From Beroe forskalii (Eukaryota > Ctenophora > Nuda > Beroida > Beroidae): a DNA stretch of 64,000 bases. A program made the position numbers and the translations under genes. The notes below the pieces were generated by a model. It made no database searches and was not told the DNA's origin. It was given only the letters and a program-made list of their open reading frames with translations. The DNA is taken from positions 124,001-188,000 of the forward strand of contig WFMF01000013.1 of NCBI GenBank assembly GCA_011033025.1, given 5' to 3'. Every line of letters begins with the position of its first letter. The first letter of the stretch is position 1. Shown here piece after piece: positions 30,001 through 42,100 of the stretch.

Positions 30001-32256
30001 AGGTGAGGAGGGGTGTTGTAGTTGATAACACGACACACACCAGGATATCCAGTCCTCTGAGGAGGGGTTTGTATTAGGTGAGGTTGTAGGATAACACACG
30101 ACACACTCGGGATATCCAGTCCTCTGAGGAGGGGTTTGTATTAGGTGAGGAGGGGGTGTTGTAGTTGAGACACACTCGGGATATCCAGTCCTCTGAGGAG
30201 GGTTTGTATTAGGTGAGGAGGGGTGTTGTAGTTGATAACACGACACACTCGGGATATCCAGTCCTCTGAGGAGGGGTTTGTATTAGGTGAGGAGGGGTGT
30301 TGTAGTTGATAACACACCACACTCGGGATATCCAGTCCTCTGAGGAGGGGTTTGTATTAGGTGAGGAGGGGTGTTGTAGTTGATAACACGACACACTCGG
30401 GATATCCAGTCCTCTGAGGAGGGGGTTTGTATTAGGTGAGGAGGGGTGTTGTAGTTGATAACACACGACACACTCGGGATATCCAGTCCTCTGAGGAGGG
30501 GTTTGTATTAGGTGAGGAGGGGTGTTGTGGTTAGTAGTTGATAACACAATGACACACTCGATATCCAGTCCTCTGAGGAGGGGTTTGTATTAGGTGAGGA
30601 GGGGTGTTGTGGTTAACACGACACACTCGGGATATCCAGTCCTCTGAGGAGGGGGGTTTGTATTAGGTGAGGAGGGGTGTTGTAGTTGATAACACACACG
30701 ACACACTCGGGATATCCAGTCCTCTGAGGAGGGGTTGTATTAGGTGAGGAGGGTGTTGTAGCTTGATAACACACGACACACTGGGATATCCAGTCCTCTG
30801 AGGAGGGTTTGTATTAGGTGAGGAGGGGTGTTGTAGTTGATAACACACGACACACTCGGGATATCCAGTCCTCTGAGGAGGGGTCATTTGTATTAGGTGA
30901 GGAGGGGGTGTTGTAGTTGATAACACACGACACACTCGGGATATCCAGTCCTCTGAGGAGGGGTTTGTATTAGGTGAGGAGGGGTGTTGTAGTTGATAAC
31001 ACACGACACACTCGGGATATCCAGTCCTCTGAGGAGGGGTTTATATTAGGTGAGGAGGGGTGTTGTAGTTGATAACACACCACACTCGGGATATCCAGTC
31101 CTCTGAGGAGGGGTTTGTATTAGGTGAGGAGGGGTGTTGTAGTTGATAACACGACACACTCGGGATATCCAGTCCTCTGAGGAGGGTTTGTATTAGGTGA
31201 GGAGGGGTGTTGTAGTTGATAACACACGACACACTCGGGATATCCAGTCCTCTGAGGAGGGGTTTGTATTAGGTGAGGAGGGGTGTTGTAGTTGATAACA
31301 CACGACACACTCGGGATATCCAGTCCTCTGAGGAGGGGTTTGTATTAGGTGAGGAGGGGTGTTGTAGTTGATAACACACGACACACTCGGGATATCCAGT
31401 CCTCTGAGGAGGGTTTGTATTAGGTGAGGAGGGGTGTTGTAGTTGATAACACACGACACACTCGGGATATCCAGTCCTCTGAGGAGGGGTTTGTATTAGG
31501 TGAGGAGGGGGTGTTGTAGTTGATAACACACACACACTCGGGATATCCAGTCCTCTGAGGAGGGGTTTGTATTAGGTGAGGAGGGGGTGTTGTAGTTGAT
31601 AACACGACACACTCGGGATATCCAGTCCTCTGAGGAGGGGTTTATATTAGGTGAGGAGGGGGTGTTGTAGTTGATAACACACCACACACTCGGGATATCC
31701 AGTCCTCTGAGGAGGGGTTTTGTATTAGGTGAGGAGGGGTGTTGTAGTTGATAACACACGACACACTCGGGATATCCAGTCCTCTGAGGAGGGGTTTGTA
31801 TTAGGTGAGGAGGGGGTGTTGTAGTTGATAACACACGACACACTCGGGATATCCAGTCCTCTGAGGAGGGGTTTGTATTAGGTGAGGAGGGGTGTTGTAG
31901 TTGATAACACACGACACACTCGGGATATCCAGTCCTCTGAGGAGGGGGTTTGTATTAGGTGAGGAGGGGGGTGTTGTAGTTGATAACACACCACACACAC
32001 TCGGGATATCCAGTCCTCTGAGGAGGGGTTTGTATTAGGTGAGGAGGGGTGTTGTAGTTGATAACACACGACACACTCGGGATATCCAGTCCTCTGAGGA
32101 GGGGTTTGTATTAGGTGAGGAGGGTATGACACGACACACTCGGGATATCCAGTCCTCTGAGGAGGGGTTTGTATTAGGTGAGGAGGGGGTGTTGTAGTTG
32201 ATAACACACGACACACTCGGGATATCCAGTCCTCTGAGGAGGGGTTTGTATTAGGT
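27020..32256. repeat. about 68-copy, roughly 77-bp array derived from a DDX49 exon edge
   Basis: On the minus strand each unit reads CCTAATACAAACCCCTCCTCAG | AGGACTGGATATCCCGAGTG | TGTCGTGTGTTATCAACTAC | AACACCCCCTCCTCA. That is a branch-point-like CTAAT, a pyrimidine tract, a 3' splice acceptor, then exon coding for [18 protein letters not shown]. Unit length varies by a few bases through G-run slippage and small deletions. It fills the intron before exon 26899-27071. Confidence 0.95.
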
Positions 32257-32286
32257 AGGCTACGTTGACCGCCTCACACTTCCTAC

Positions 32287-32401
32287 CTGCTAGCTACATC
32301 TGTAGCGACCAGTATCTTGACCGCCTCACACTTGAACTTTGCCAAGGAGGAGAGTCTTTCGTACTGAGACAGCTGGGAGTGGAGAGCAGTACAAGGGAAA
32401 C
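32287..32401 (-). CDS. DDX49: DDX49 exon with helicase motif V
   Basis: 115 bases, acceptor TTGCAG|GTTTCC, donor GCTAGCAG|GTAGGA. Encodes [21 protein letters not shown] and [10 protein letters not shown]; a split Gly codon (G|GT) joins the previous exon and a split Arg codon (AG|A) joins the next, completing motif [13 protein letters not shown]. Confidence 0.94.
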
Positions 32402-33365
32402 CTGCAACAGTGGTTCTCAAATCAAGACAGCAATACAAGGACAGCAGTCAGAGTAACGGGTGATAACTAAAAATGGACTCTTCTTTACAATAAGCCCCAT
32501 GCTATGAAAGATTTGACATAATTCAGGGTGTCAAAAGTTTATTTGGGGCATCTAATTTCGCTCTGTATCACTCATTACTCGATATTCATAATTCAGCTAG
32601 CTTTGGATATGGTGGCATGAACAAGATGTGCAGTTTTCATTTGTACAGTTTTCCTGATACCATAAAACCAACCACTTTGATGGCTTGTTGACAGCCATTG
32701 AAATTGACTGGCAACTTTTTCGGGCCATACCATGATGCACTGCACCTTTCTGGTGGTCTGTATATAAAGATTTTAAGGGTGGGTGCATAACCATATCCAG
32801 TTATAAGCAATCAGAAAATGTCCAAAACGAACCCATGTTTTACCCATCAAATCAGGGTTACTTTGATGAACAGCGTACAATTGACAGTTTTTGTGGGTTC
32901 CTACGCCCATGAACCTGGGTTAGTCTTTGCTATTGAAGAGTCTGTATTGCACACAAGAAGGATTTTTCTAAGGCATAAAATCACAACAAGAATTGCGCCC
33001 GCCGGTGCTTTTCGTGTTTTCCGTTGTTCCTGTATACAGGCGCTTCATTTCCCTCTTCTATATGCTTGATTTAGCGCGCACAAGCACGTGGGCGAATGAT
33101 CGGTCCGGATGCACGTGGCAAAATCTACGCGCGCAATCATCACAATTCGTACAACTCTTTGAAGATTCGTTTGTTGCGCGCCGTTCCTAGTTTCATAACC
33201 AAAGGGTTCATTTTTGTTACGCGTTACATTTTCTTTGCTGTTGATATCAAGCCATCGCACCTTATTGTTGCATCCCGACTCCTTTTGCATGAATTCAAGA
33301 GGTCAATAAACATGAAAATAGAAATGATGGGCAGGTACCAGAATGAAAAAGATTGCAGATCTCTA

Positions 33366-33660
33366 ATATAATTTCGCATTCTCTGTTTTTTTGTTTGTCG
33401 TAACGGCGGAAACATCTTCGGAACGCGCGCGCATTACGATTTGTGCGGGTTACCATGGTGACACGTGCACGGAGAATTACGCGCGCGCTCATTTCTGTTA
33501 AAGTGTTAATGGTGTTTTGATTACGTTGCTTCGTAACTTTTGAACGGATCAGAGTTTTTTGATGCGGTAAAAAGTATTCAGCAGATCTGAAATTTGCGAA
33601 CGAGGTGCTGCGTAGCAGCGCCGAGTGAGCTGTGTATTAGCAGGCCCAACGGGCATTCTA
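33366..33660 (+). mobile_element. Helitron copy, about 300 bp
   Basis: From AATATAATTTCGCATTCTC to GCAGGCCCAACGGGCATTCTA. It is almost identical to 35222-35520 and contains ACGAGGTGCTGCGTAGCAGC before the 3' hairpin, as in all copies. The next Helitron 5' end follows at once. Confidence 0.75.
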
Positions 33661-34018
33661 TTCTTATATATAAAGTAAAGTCACACGTGAATAATGTTTG
33701 TATGTGCCGCCGTCCACAATTAAATTTGAGCTTGCCAAGAAAATATCAAGAGAAACGAATGCAAAAGGGAGAAATGAGGCGCCGTTGCTATGGAAACCAA
33801 TTTTTGCACACGTGCAGATTATAATCAGTGCTATGCAAGAGCTTTCTATTACGCTACAACTGTTAATTTTGATTACGTTGCGATCTCTAATATTAATAAC
33901 TTTTGAACGGATCGGAGTTTTTTGATGCGGTAAAATTTTTTCATGTACTTGGTCGATTTGAAATGTGGTTTTTGAAATTTGCGAACGAGGTGCTGCGTAG
34001 CAGCGCCGAGTGAGCTTT
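33661..34018 (+). mobile_element. Helitron copy, 5' end plus incomplete 3' part
   Basis: Begins TCTTATATATAAAGTAAAG and CACACGTGAATAATG; the first 200 bp are nearly identical to 38583-38795. It has the ACGAGGTGCTGCGTAGCAGC block but stops near 34018 without the terminal GCAGGCCC hairpin. Confidence 0.7.
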
Positions 34019-34333
34019 GAAGTAGAAAATCTATGTACTTATTAGAAATTCTGATGGTCAAAAGTACGATAAGTTGGATAGCTATCGTGTATCGAGATCT
34101 TCGTTTCTGAGCCCTGTTTTATACTGTTTTGAATACGTTTATTTTTTTCTTTCCCTTTAATGCTTTTTGTGGCGTGGCCTGTGCACCAAAGGCAGCGAAA
34201 GCAAATGCTGAGTTATACCGCCTTATGTGCTACCTATGATTTAAAAACTTTCTGATGCACTGATGAGGCTGTAGGATCATTATTTGCTATCAGAAAACTG
34301 AAGAAACGGTAAGAAAATGAAAATTTTAAATTT

Positions 34334-34428
34334 GACTATAGTCGGGCTCGAACCCGTGACCTGCTGCGCGACAGATCAAGGTGATAGATAATTAATTTGA
34401 ACGCGCTAACCATTACGCCACTGAGACG
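34334..34428 (-). tRNA. tRNA-like sequence, probably pseudogene or SINE head
   Basis: On the minus strand it has an A box (TGGCGTAATGGTTAGCGCG) and a T arm/B box CGGGTTCGAGCCCG (34343-34356). The anticodon arm would be TTCAA...TTGAT around a long loop, perhaps with an intron. The acceptor strands do not pair well, so I do not call a functional isotype. Confidence 0.4.
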
Positions 34429-34724
34429 TGATATGGCGTGTAAATAATGTGTAACTATACGAGGAAAATTCGTTGCTTCATAATTGCTTTCAGTGTTTTA
34501 TCGTGATATTGATTCAATTTCCAACATAATTTCTGAAACAATAGTTAAATTTAGCAAGCCTTTTTCACATTGCCTTGGCCAATATCTATTTTTTGGGTCA
34601 AACAATAGTGCTGAACAATGGCTACATTCTTTACGAAAGAGGTACCTGGTACGTCCGAGTGTATCACCAGTGGATACATCACGTGATTGGCGGCAACTAT
34701 AATAAGCGGTTACATGTCGAAGTG

Positions 34725-34834
34725 GTGACCGTATACCGCAACTTACATGGTCGAGGCGACAGCCGAGACTGTGTAAGTTGGATAATGGACGAGGCGTGCC
34801 GAGTTCATTATATTTATCGTAGGTATACGGTCAC
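34725..34834. repeat. two-tier hairpin
   Basis: GTGACCGTATACC (34725-34737) is perfectly complementary to 34822-34834. Just inside it, CAACTTACA (34739-34747) pairs with TGTAAGTTG (34772-34780). Confidence 0.65.
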
Positions 34835-34944
34835 AGCTGAGATCATGGAACCGGATTATACCCCGACCAGAAACAGCTGGGACTGACTATTCTACGGCCA
34901 AACAACAGTATTTCTTCCCATTCGGGTCTGACGACCCTCGTCTT

Positions 34945-35217
34945 ACTTATAATTTCGCAAATTGTGTATGTTCTCCGTACGTCACGCCCCATGGCAACGC
35001 GCGCGCAATGGAGGAAATTGCACGTGCAGATTAACTGCGCGCGCGTTCATTTCTGTTAAATGCTGTTTTAATTTCGGAGCTTCATAACTTTTGATGATCT
35101 GATTGGAATTTTTTGATGCGGTAAAAAGTATTTAGTTGATTTGAAATTTGTGAACGAGGTGCTGCGTGGCAGCACCGAGTGAGCTGTGTATTTGCAGGCC
35201 CAACGGGCCTGCTAGTG
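34945..35217 (+). mobile_element. Helitron 3' part
   Basis: Ends with the perfect hairpin GCAGGCCC-AAC-GGGCCTGC, CTAG and a host-type T, preceded by CGAGGTGCTGCGTGGCAGCA. The 5' border is approximate (ATAATTTCGCAAATTGTG near 34950). Confidence 0.7.
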
Positions 35218-35520
35218 ACTAATATAATTTCGCATTCTCTGTTTTTTTGTTTGTCGTAACGGCGGAAACATCTTCGGAACGCGCGCGCATTACGATTTGT
35301 GCGGGTTACCATGGTGACACGTGCACGGAGAATTATGCGCGCGCTCATTTCTGTTAAAGTGTTAATGGTGTTTTGATTACGTTGCTTCGTAACTTTTGAA
35401 CGGATCAGAGTTTTTTGATGCGGTAAAAAGTATTCAGCTGATCTGAAATTTGCGAACGAGGTGCTGCGTAGCAGCGCCGAGTGAGCTGTGTATTAGCAGG
35501 CCCAACGGGCATTCTATTCT
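35218..35520 (+). mobile_element. Helitron copy abutting the previous one
   Basis: Begins TGACTAATATAATTTCGC right after the CTAG of the preceding copy and is nearly identical to 33366-33660 over its whole length, so one copy is recent. Confidence 0.75.
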
Positions 35521-37085
35521 TATATAGGTAGGTAAAATGCGCTTCCGCGGAGGCGCTGTGCCATACGACATGGCCCCTCATAGTCTGAGAGGCAACGGTC
35601 GCGGTTTGGCTGATATGTTGGCATAACTAATAATCTATATAGTAGAGGACAGATATCTATACAGAGTATTGTTCGCTTATCTATATTCTCCAATTGGGTA
35701 ATAGACCCCAATGGCCCCAGCTCAAGCAGTTATCTGTCTGTTCAACTTGAGCCGAAAACATACGGTTTGCTTCTTTTTGAGGCGATGAAGCAACCAAATC
35801 TTCTCCTCCCATTCTTTTTTATTTCTAGGACAAGTAATGGGAAAGAATGTCCTGTGTCATGTTCCTCATTATTGGGCAAACAGAGTGAATAACCCTTTTT
35901 TGGTTTGTTTCTATTTCTTGGTTTGTTTTTGTGTATTCCTGCACTCCTGCAGGTAAAGCTCCTGTCCTTAAGGTCCTTTTTGCAATCGAAAAAGTGTGTT
36001 TTGTTCAGGCTCAAGAATGAGGCAGTTTACTACGTTATTACTTTACAAAGTGTCTCTGAGCAGTGTTCTCTGGTCGACTATCATTAGCATCCACGTGCTT
36101 AGATTATTTTTGCCTACTTTTCACATAACTTTGATGGTTTAACAATTTAGTTATTTCTTGTTTCATTTTCGTTTTATCCATTGTTTACCTAATAAAGGAT
36201 GGATTTCCGTCAGAACTTCCATATTTCATGGCTGATGTTTAGTATACTGTATTATGAGTTACCTTGTTTTTTCTCTGTTAATTTATGATTTGTGCAGTTC
36301 ACAGATTACCTTGACGGTAGGGTGTGGTTAATTGCATTAGATTCATGGATTCTTGTCATAGTTATCCCTGGTGTTACTACTGTATGTGATGAGGTATCCA
36401 CTATCAAAGTCCTTTTTCATATCTTTTTTGGCGTGTATGGCAAGCTTTATGTGTTTCATTGATGTAATCTCAAGTAGGTTTCATCGTAACATTTATGTCT
36501 GATGTCTATAAGAATGGCTTTTTGGTTGACTTTAATGCTGGGACAGCTTAAAATTTTGTGGTTTTTCTATAAGTGATGGCGTGTTATTCGTTTCTAAAAA
36601 CTGCATTTTCATTATCCACTGGATACAAGGGAATAATTAGTCTAAAACTTATCAGTTTAACGAAGTTGGTGTGCAATGATTTTTTGTTATATCAATAAAG
36701 TTTGTGGTCTTTTTCCATTGACTAAGTGGTTATAGTATTCATGTTGATTTGGTAAATTGGTTTATTTGGTAAATTTGTAATGTATTTTTTTAATTTTGTA
36801 CTACTACTAGGTTAGAAGCAAATTTTGGTGCAAGCATTTTTTGTTAAATGCGTGAAGTTACCACGTAAATTTCATATGGTGTAACAATGTTGCATTCAGT
36901 ACATATTGTTCATGTGCTCACTGGAAACAGCTGTGTTTGGAGCAAACGGCTTCCAGGTCTTGGTTCTTGGGGCAGAGAACAACACTGTTATTCTCCACCC
37001 ACCCCACTTTGAAAGGAAAGTAGAGTGTTGCCAAAAACTGTGACCTGATATAGGTAGATTATAACTGGCAGCAGTTTTGTACTAG

Positions 37086-38165
37086 TGAGGAGTTATTAGA
37101 TTGCTTGGGAGTTGCATGGAGTTATTGGGTTGTTGAGCTCATATGGAACTATTAGGCTCACATAGAGCTGTTGGGTTGTTAGGCTAAATGTAGATATGGA
37201 GCTATTTGGTTTGATGGAGCTATAATGTTTTTGGGCTCACATGGAGCTATTGGGTTGTTGGGCTCCCATGCCATGGTTCTTGGGGAGGAGGATAACACTG
37301 TTATTCTCCACCCACCCCACTTACAAAAGAGAGTGGGGTGTTGCCAATAGCCAATGACCATGGTGATTTGCAGTTTTGTAAGTGGATGTGTTTTAGGGGT
37401 GTAGGGTTGTTGTGAATCACATTACGCTATTGGGGGCTCTTTGGTAATTTTCCTCAAATGTAGTTATTGGGTTCAAATCAAGCTGTTGAGTTGTCTGGCT
37501 GACGAAGAGCTTTTGTGTTGTTGGGCTCACTTGGAGCTAATTGGTTGTTGAGCTTATCTGGAGCTATTGAGTTATTGGCTCACAAGGAGCTATTTGGTTG
37601 ATGGGCTCACATGGAGCTATTGGGTTGATGGGCTCACATTGAGCTATTGGGTTGCTGGGCTCCCCTGGAGCTATTGGGTTGATGGGCTCACATGGAGCTA
37701 TTGGTTTGTTGGGCTCCCTTGGAGCTATTGGGTCGTTGGGCTCCCCTGGAGCTATTAGGTTGTTGGGCTCCCCTGGAGCTATTGGGTTGTTGGGATCTCC
37801 TGGAGCTATTGGGTTGTTGGGCTCCCCTGGAGCTATTGGGTTGTTGGGCTCCCCTGGAGCTATTGTTGGGCTCCCTTGGAGCTATTGGTTGTTGGGCTCC
37901 CTGGAGCTATTGGTTGTTGGGCTCCCCTGGAGCTATTGGGTTGTTGGGCTCCCCCTGGAGCTATTGGTTGTTGGGCTCCCCCTGGAGCTATTGGGTTGTT
38001 GGGCTCCCCTGGAGCTATTGGGTTGTTGGGCTCCCCTGGAGCTATTGGGTTGTTGGGCTCCCCTGGAGCTATTGGGTTGTTGGGCTCCCCTGGAGCTATT
38101 GGGTTGTTGGGCTCCCCTGGAGCTATTAGGTTGTTGGGCTCACAAGGAGCTTTAGAGTTATTGGG
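37086..38165. repeat. 27-bp minisatellite
   Basis: Core unit GGGCTCCCCTGGAGC+TATTGGGTTGTT is nearly perfect for about 20 copies between 37640 and 38130, with degenerate copies on both sides. The 27-base period keeps three frames open; those frames are not genes. Confidence 0.92.
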
Positions 38166-38582
38166 TACATAAGGAGATACCTACTAAGTTGTTCAGCTCA
38201 CATGCCGTCACATATTGTGGTCGAATGTAGCTGTTGGGATACATTCAAGATAATGTGGTTCCTGCAATAGTGGTGGTTAGTTGGTATATAGAAAGGTAGT
38301 AATTATCTTCATATTGATCCCTTACTGGTTTTGCTGCACTAGTGATGATGTAACTTGTATGACATATCATAGAGAGGCTCTTGACACATCAAAATACTCA
38401 CTAAAGTTACAAAACCAATAGAACGCGTTGGGATGCGTTCCACTACTGGTGAGTTCAGTAGTGGAATTTGCTAGCATAGTGCAATGCTAGCGACTCGTCA
38501 GCTTAGACCTAACTGTCAGGGATGAAGCAGTTAAGGACAGTCTCCAGGGCAACCGTCTAGGAGGTGAGCCATAGCCCCTCTA

Positions 38583-38800
38583 TTCTTATATAAAGTAAAG
38601 TCACACGTGAATAATGTTTGTCTGTGCCGCCGTCCACAATTAAATTTGAGCTTGCCAAGAAAATATCAAGAGAAACGAATGCAAAAGGGAGAAATGAGGC
38701 GCCGTTGCTATGGAAACCAATTTTTGCGCACGTGCAGATTATAATCAGTGCTATGCAAGAGCTTTCTATTACGCTACAACTGTTAAATGCTGTGCTGACA
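38583..38800 (+). mobile_element. Helitron 5' end
   Basis: TCTTATATAAAGTAAAGTC followed by CACGTGAATAATGTTTG. Nearly identical to 33661-33866. The matching 3' end might be the one at 45735-45798, 7 kb downstream in the same orientation, but this is inference. Confidence 0.65.
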
Positions 38801-39139
38801 TAGTTTTTGAAAATTTGACGTTGTTTTACATCAAATTCAAGATCTCAAGATGGAGAATGGACATAACTTGAACAACGGAGGATATTTCAGATGAATTGTT
38901 TTCTGTGGCAGAGTTTGGCATATAATCAATGCTGAGTCGGTGATAACAATAGTAACTATAGTTTCGAAATTAGCCGTTTAGTTTACAAAAGTGTACAATT
39001 CAATCGAGTCGAATATAGATGTAGCCGATTACGAAGACAGTTCCTGGCCTGGATTAATTATGTAAACAAAACAAAATGGTCCAATGTCACTGGTATCAGT
39101 ATGAGAATTAACATAGACTTCTTGCAACGGACATAGTTG

Positions 39140-42100
39140 CCAACTTTTGAAAATACCTTCGCAGGGCATGATTTTAGGGCAAAAGAAGGGCATATTAGAA
39201 GGGCAATTTTTAGGTGCCTTTTTGAAAAATCGCCAAATTTGGTACCTTTTGATGCCAAATTTGCTCATTTTTTGCCCTTTTTCTTACTTTCACCAGCAAA
39301 AAAGCGGTACCTTTCCGCAAATCTTTTAGTTTTGGTACCTTTTGAGGTCTGATTAAGAGATATCTGGCACCTTTTTCAAAACTGTCAAAATTGGTACCTT
39401 TTTGAAAACAACATCTTTCTAGATAGGTAGTGTAGCATCTAAAATAGGTACCTTTTTGAAGACAATGATTTCTCTAGACAAACATTTCTCTTATGTGAAA
39501 TGAGTACCTTTTCGAAAGCAATGATTTTCTCCATGGAAACTTTTGAAATAGGTACCTTTTTGAGAACAACCATTTTCTTGAAAAATAGGTACCTTTTTAG
39601 AAACTATCACTTTTTCAAGTGTGACTTTTGAAAAAGGTACCTCTTCGATCACAATGATTTTCTCCATTGAAACTTGTGAAATAAGAACCTTTTGAGAACA
39701 GCAATTTTCTTGAGAAATAGGTACCATTATAGAACCCTCTGCAGTTTTCATGCGGGTCTATAATGGATAGACACTTGCCTGATCGGGTCCATATTGGTTT
39801 AGACCCTCGCCCTACGGGCTCGGGCCAAAACCGGATACCACCCTTGGGCTTACGCCCTCGGGCAGTATCCCAAAATGGACCCGATAGGCGCGTGTCTATG
39901 TATTTTTTAGAAACTATCACTTTCTCAAGTGTAACTTTTGGAAAGGTACTTTTTCGAAAGCGATGATTTTCTCCATTGAAACTTGTGAAATGTGTACTTT
40001 TTTAGAACAAAAATTTTCTTGAGAAATAGGTACCTTTTTTAAAAACAATCACTTTCTCAAGCGTAACATTTGGAAAAGGTACATTTTAAAAAGCAATGAT
40101 TTTCTCCATTGTAACTTGTGACTTTGTGAAATAGGTACCTTTTCAAGAATAACAATTTTCTTGATGAGAAATAGGTACATTTTTTTAGAAACTATCACTT
40201 TCTCAAGTATAACTTTTGAAAAAGGTACCTTTTCGAAAGCAATATATTTCTCCATTGAAAAGTTGGAACTTGTGAAATAGGTACTTTTTTGAGAACAGCA
40301 TTTTTTAAAGAGTTAGGTACCTTTTTAGAAACTATCACTTTCTCAAGTGTAATTTTTGAAAAAGGTACCTTTTCGATAACAATGATTTTCTCCATTGAAA
40401 CTTGTGAAATAGGTACCTTTTTGAACCCAACAATTTTCTTGTGAAATAGGTGTACCTTTTTAGAAACTATCACTTTCTCGAGTGTAACTTTTGAAAAAGG
40501 TTCCTTTTCGATCACAATGATTTTATCCATTGTAACTTGTGAAATGGGTACCTTTTGGAGAACAGCAATTTTCTTGAGAAATAGGTACCTTTATAGAAAC
40601 TATCACTTTCTCAAGTGTAACTTTTGAAAAAGGTACCTTTAAGATCACAATGATTTTCTCCATTGAAACTTGTGAAATAGGTACCTTTTTGAGAAAAGTA
40701 TTTTTTTGAGAATTCGGTACCTTTTTAGAAACTATCGCTTTCTCAAGTGTAACTTTTGAAAAAGGTACCTTTTCGAAAGCAAAGATTTTCTCCGTTGAAA
40801 CTTGTGAAATAGGTACCTTATTGAGAACAGCAATTTTCTTGAGAATTAGGTACCTTTTTAGAAACTATCACTTTCTCAAGTGTGACTTTTGATTAAGGTA
40901 CCTTTTCAATTAAAATGATTTTCTCCATTGAAACTTGTGAAATAGGTACCTCTTTGAGAACATCAATTTTCTTGAGAAATAGGTACCTTTTTAGAAACTA
41001 TCACTTTCTCAAGTGTAACTTTTGAAAAAGTACCTTTTCGATCATCGAAACTTGAGAAATAGGTACATTTTTGAGAACAGCAATTTTTGAGAATTAGGAA
41101 CCTTTTTAGAAACTATCACTTTCTCAAGTGTAACTTATCAAAAAGGCACCTTTTCCAAAGCAAAGATTTTCTCCGTTGAAACTTGTGAAATTGGTACCTT
41201 ATTGAGAACAGCAATTTTCTTGAGAAATAGGTACCTTTTTGTAACTTTTGAAAAAGGTATCTTTCGATCACAATGATTTCATCCATTGTAACTTGTGAAA
41301 TAGGTACCTTTTGGAGAACAGCAATTTTCTTGAGAAATAGGTACCTTTTTAGAAACTATCACTTTTCAAGTGTAACTTTTGAAAAAGGTAATTTTTCGAT
41401 CACAATGATTTTCCATTGAAACTTGTGAAATAGGTACCTTATTGAGAACAGCAATTTTCTTGAGAATTAGGTACCTTTTTAGAAACTATCACTTTCTCGA
41501 GTGTGACTTTTGATTAAGGTACCTTTTCAATCACAATGATTTTCTCCATTGAAACTTGTGAAATAGGTACCTTTTTGAGAACATCAATTTTCTTGAGAAA
41601 TAGGTACCTTTTTAGAAACTATCACTTTCTCAAGTGTAACTTTTGAAAAAGTACCTTTTCGATCACAATGATTTTCTCCATTGAAACTTGTGAAATATGT
41701 ACCTTTTCGAGAACAGAATTTTTTTTGAGAATTAGGTACCTTTTTAGAAACTATCACTTTCTCGAGTGTACTTTTTGAAAAAGGTACTATTTCGATCACA
41801 ATGATTTTCTCCATTGAAACTTGTGAAATAAGTACCTTTTGGAGAACAACAATTTTCTTGAGAAAAAGGTACCATTTTAGAAACTATCACTTTCTCAAGT
41901 GTAACTTTTGAAAAAGTACCTTTTCGATCACAATGATTTCCTCCATTGAAACTTGTGAAATATGTACCTTTTTGAGAACAATTTTCGAGAAATAGGTACC
42001 TTTTTAGAAACTATCGCTTTCTCAAGTGTAACTTTGAAAAAGGTACCTTTTCGAAAGCAAAGATTTTCTCCGTTGAAACTTGTGAAATAGGTACCTTATT

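Noticed and set aside
26910-32216. Many overlapping minus frames with [12 protein letters not shown] repeats
   Set aside because: They are intron array units copied from one DDX49 exon. Only the innermost copy (exon 26899-27071) fits the helicase.
34575-34886. 103-codon plus frame
   Set aside because: It crosses the two-tier hairpin and shows no family resemblance.
37567-38172. Gly/Leu/Trp-rich frames
   Set aside because: Products of a 27-bp repeat open in all three plus frames; no evidence of translation.
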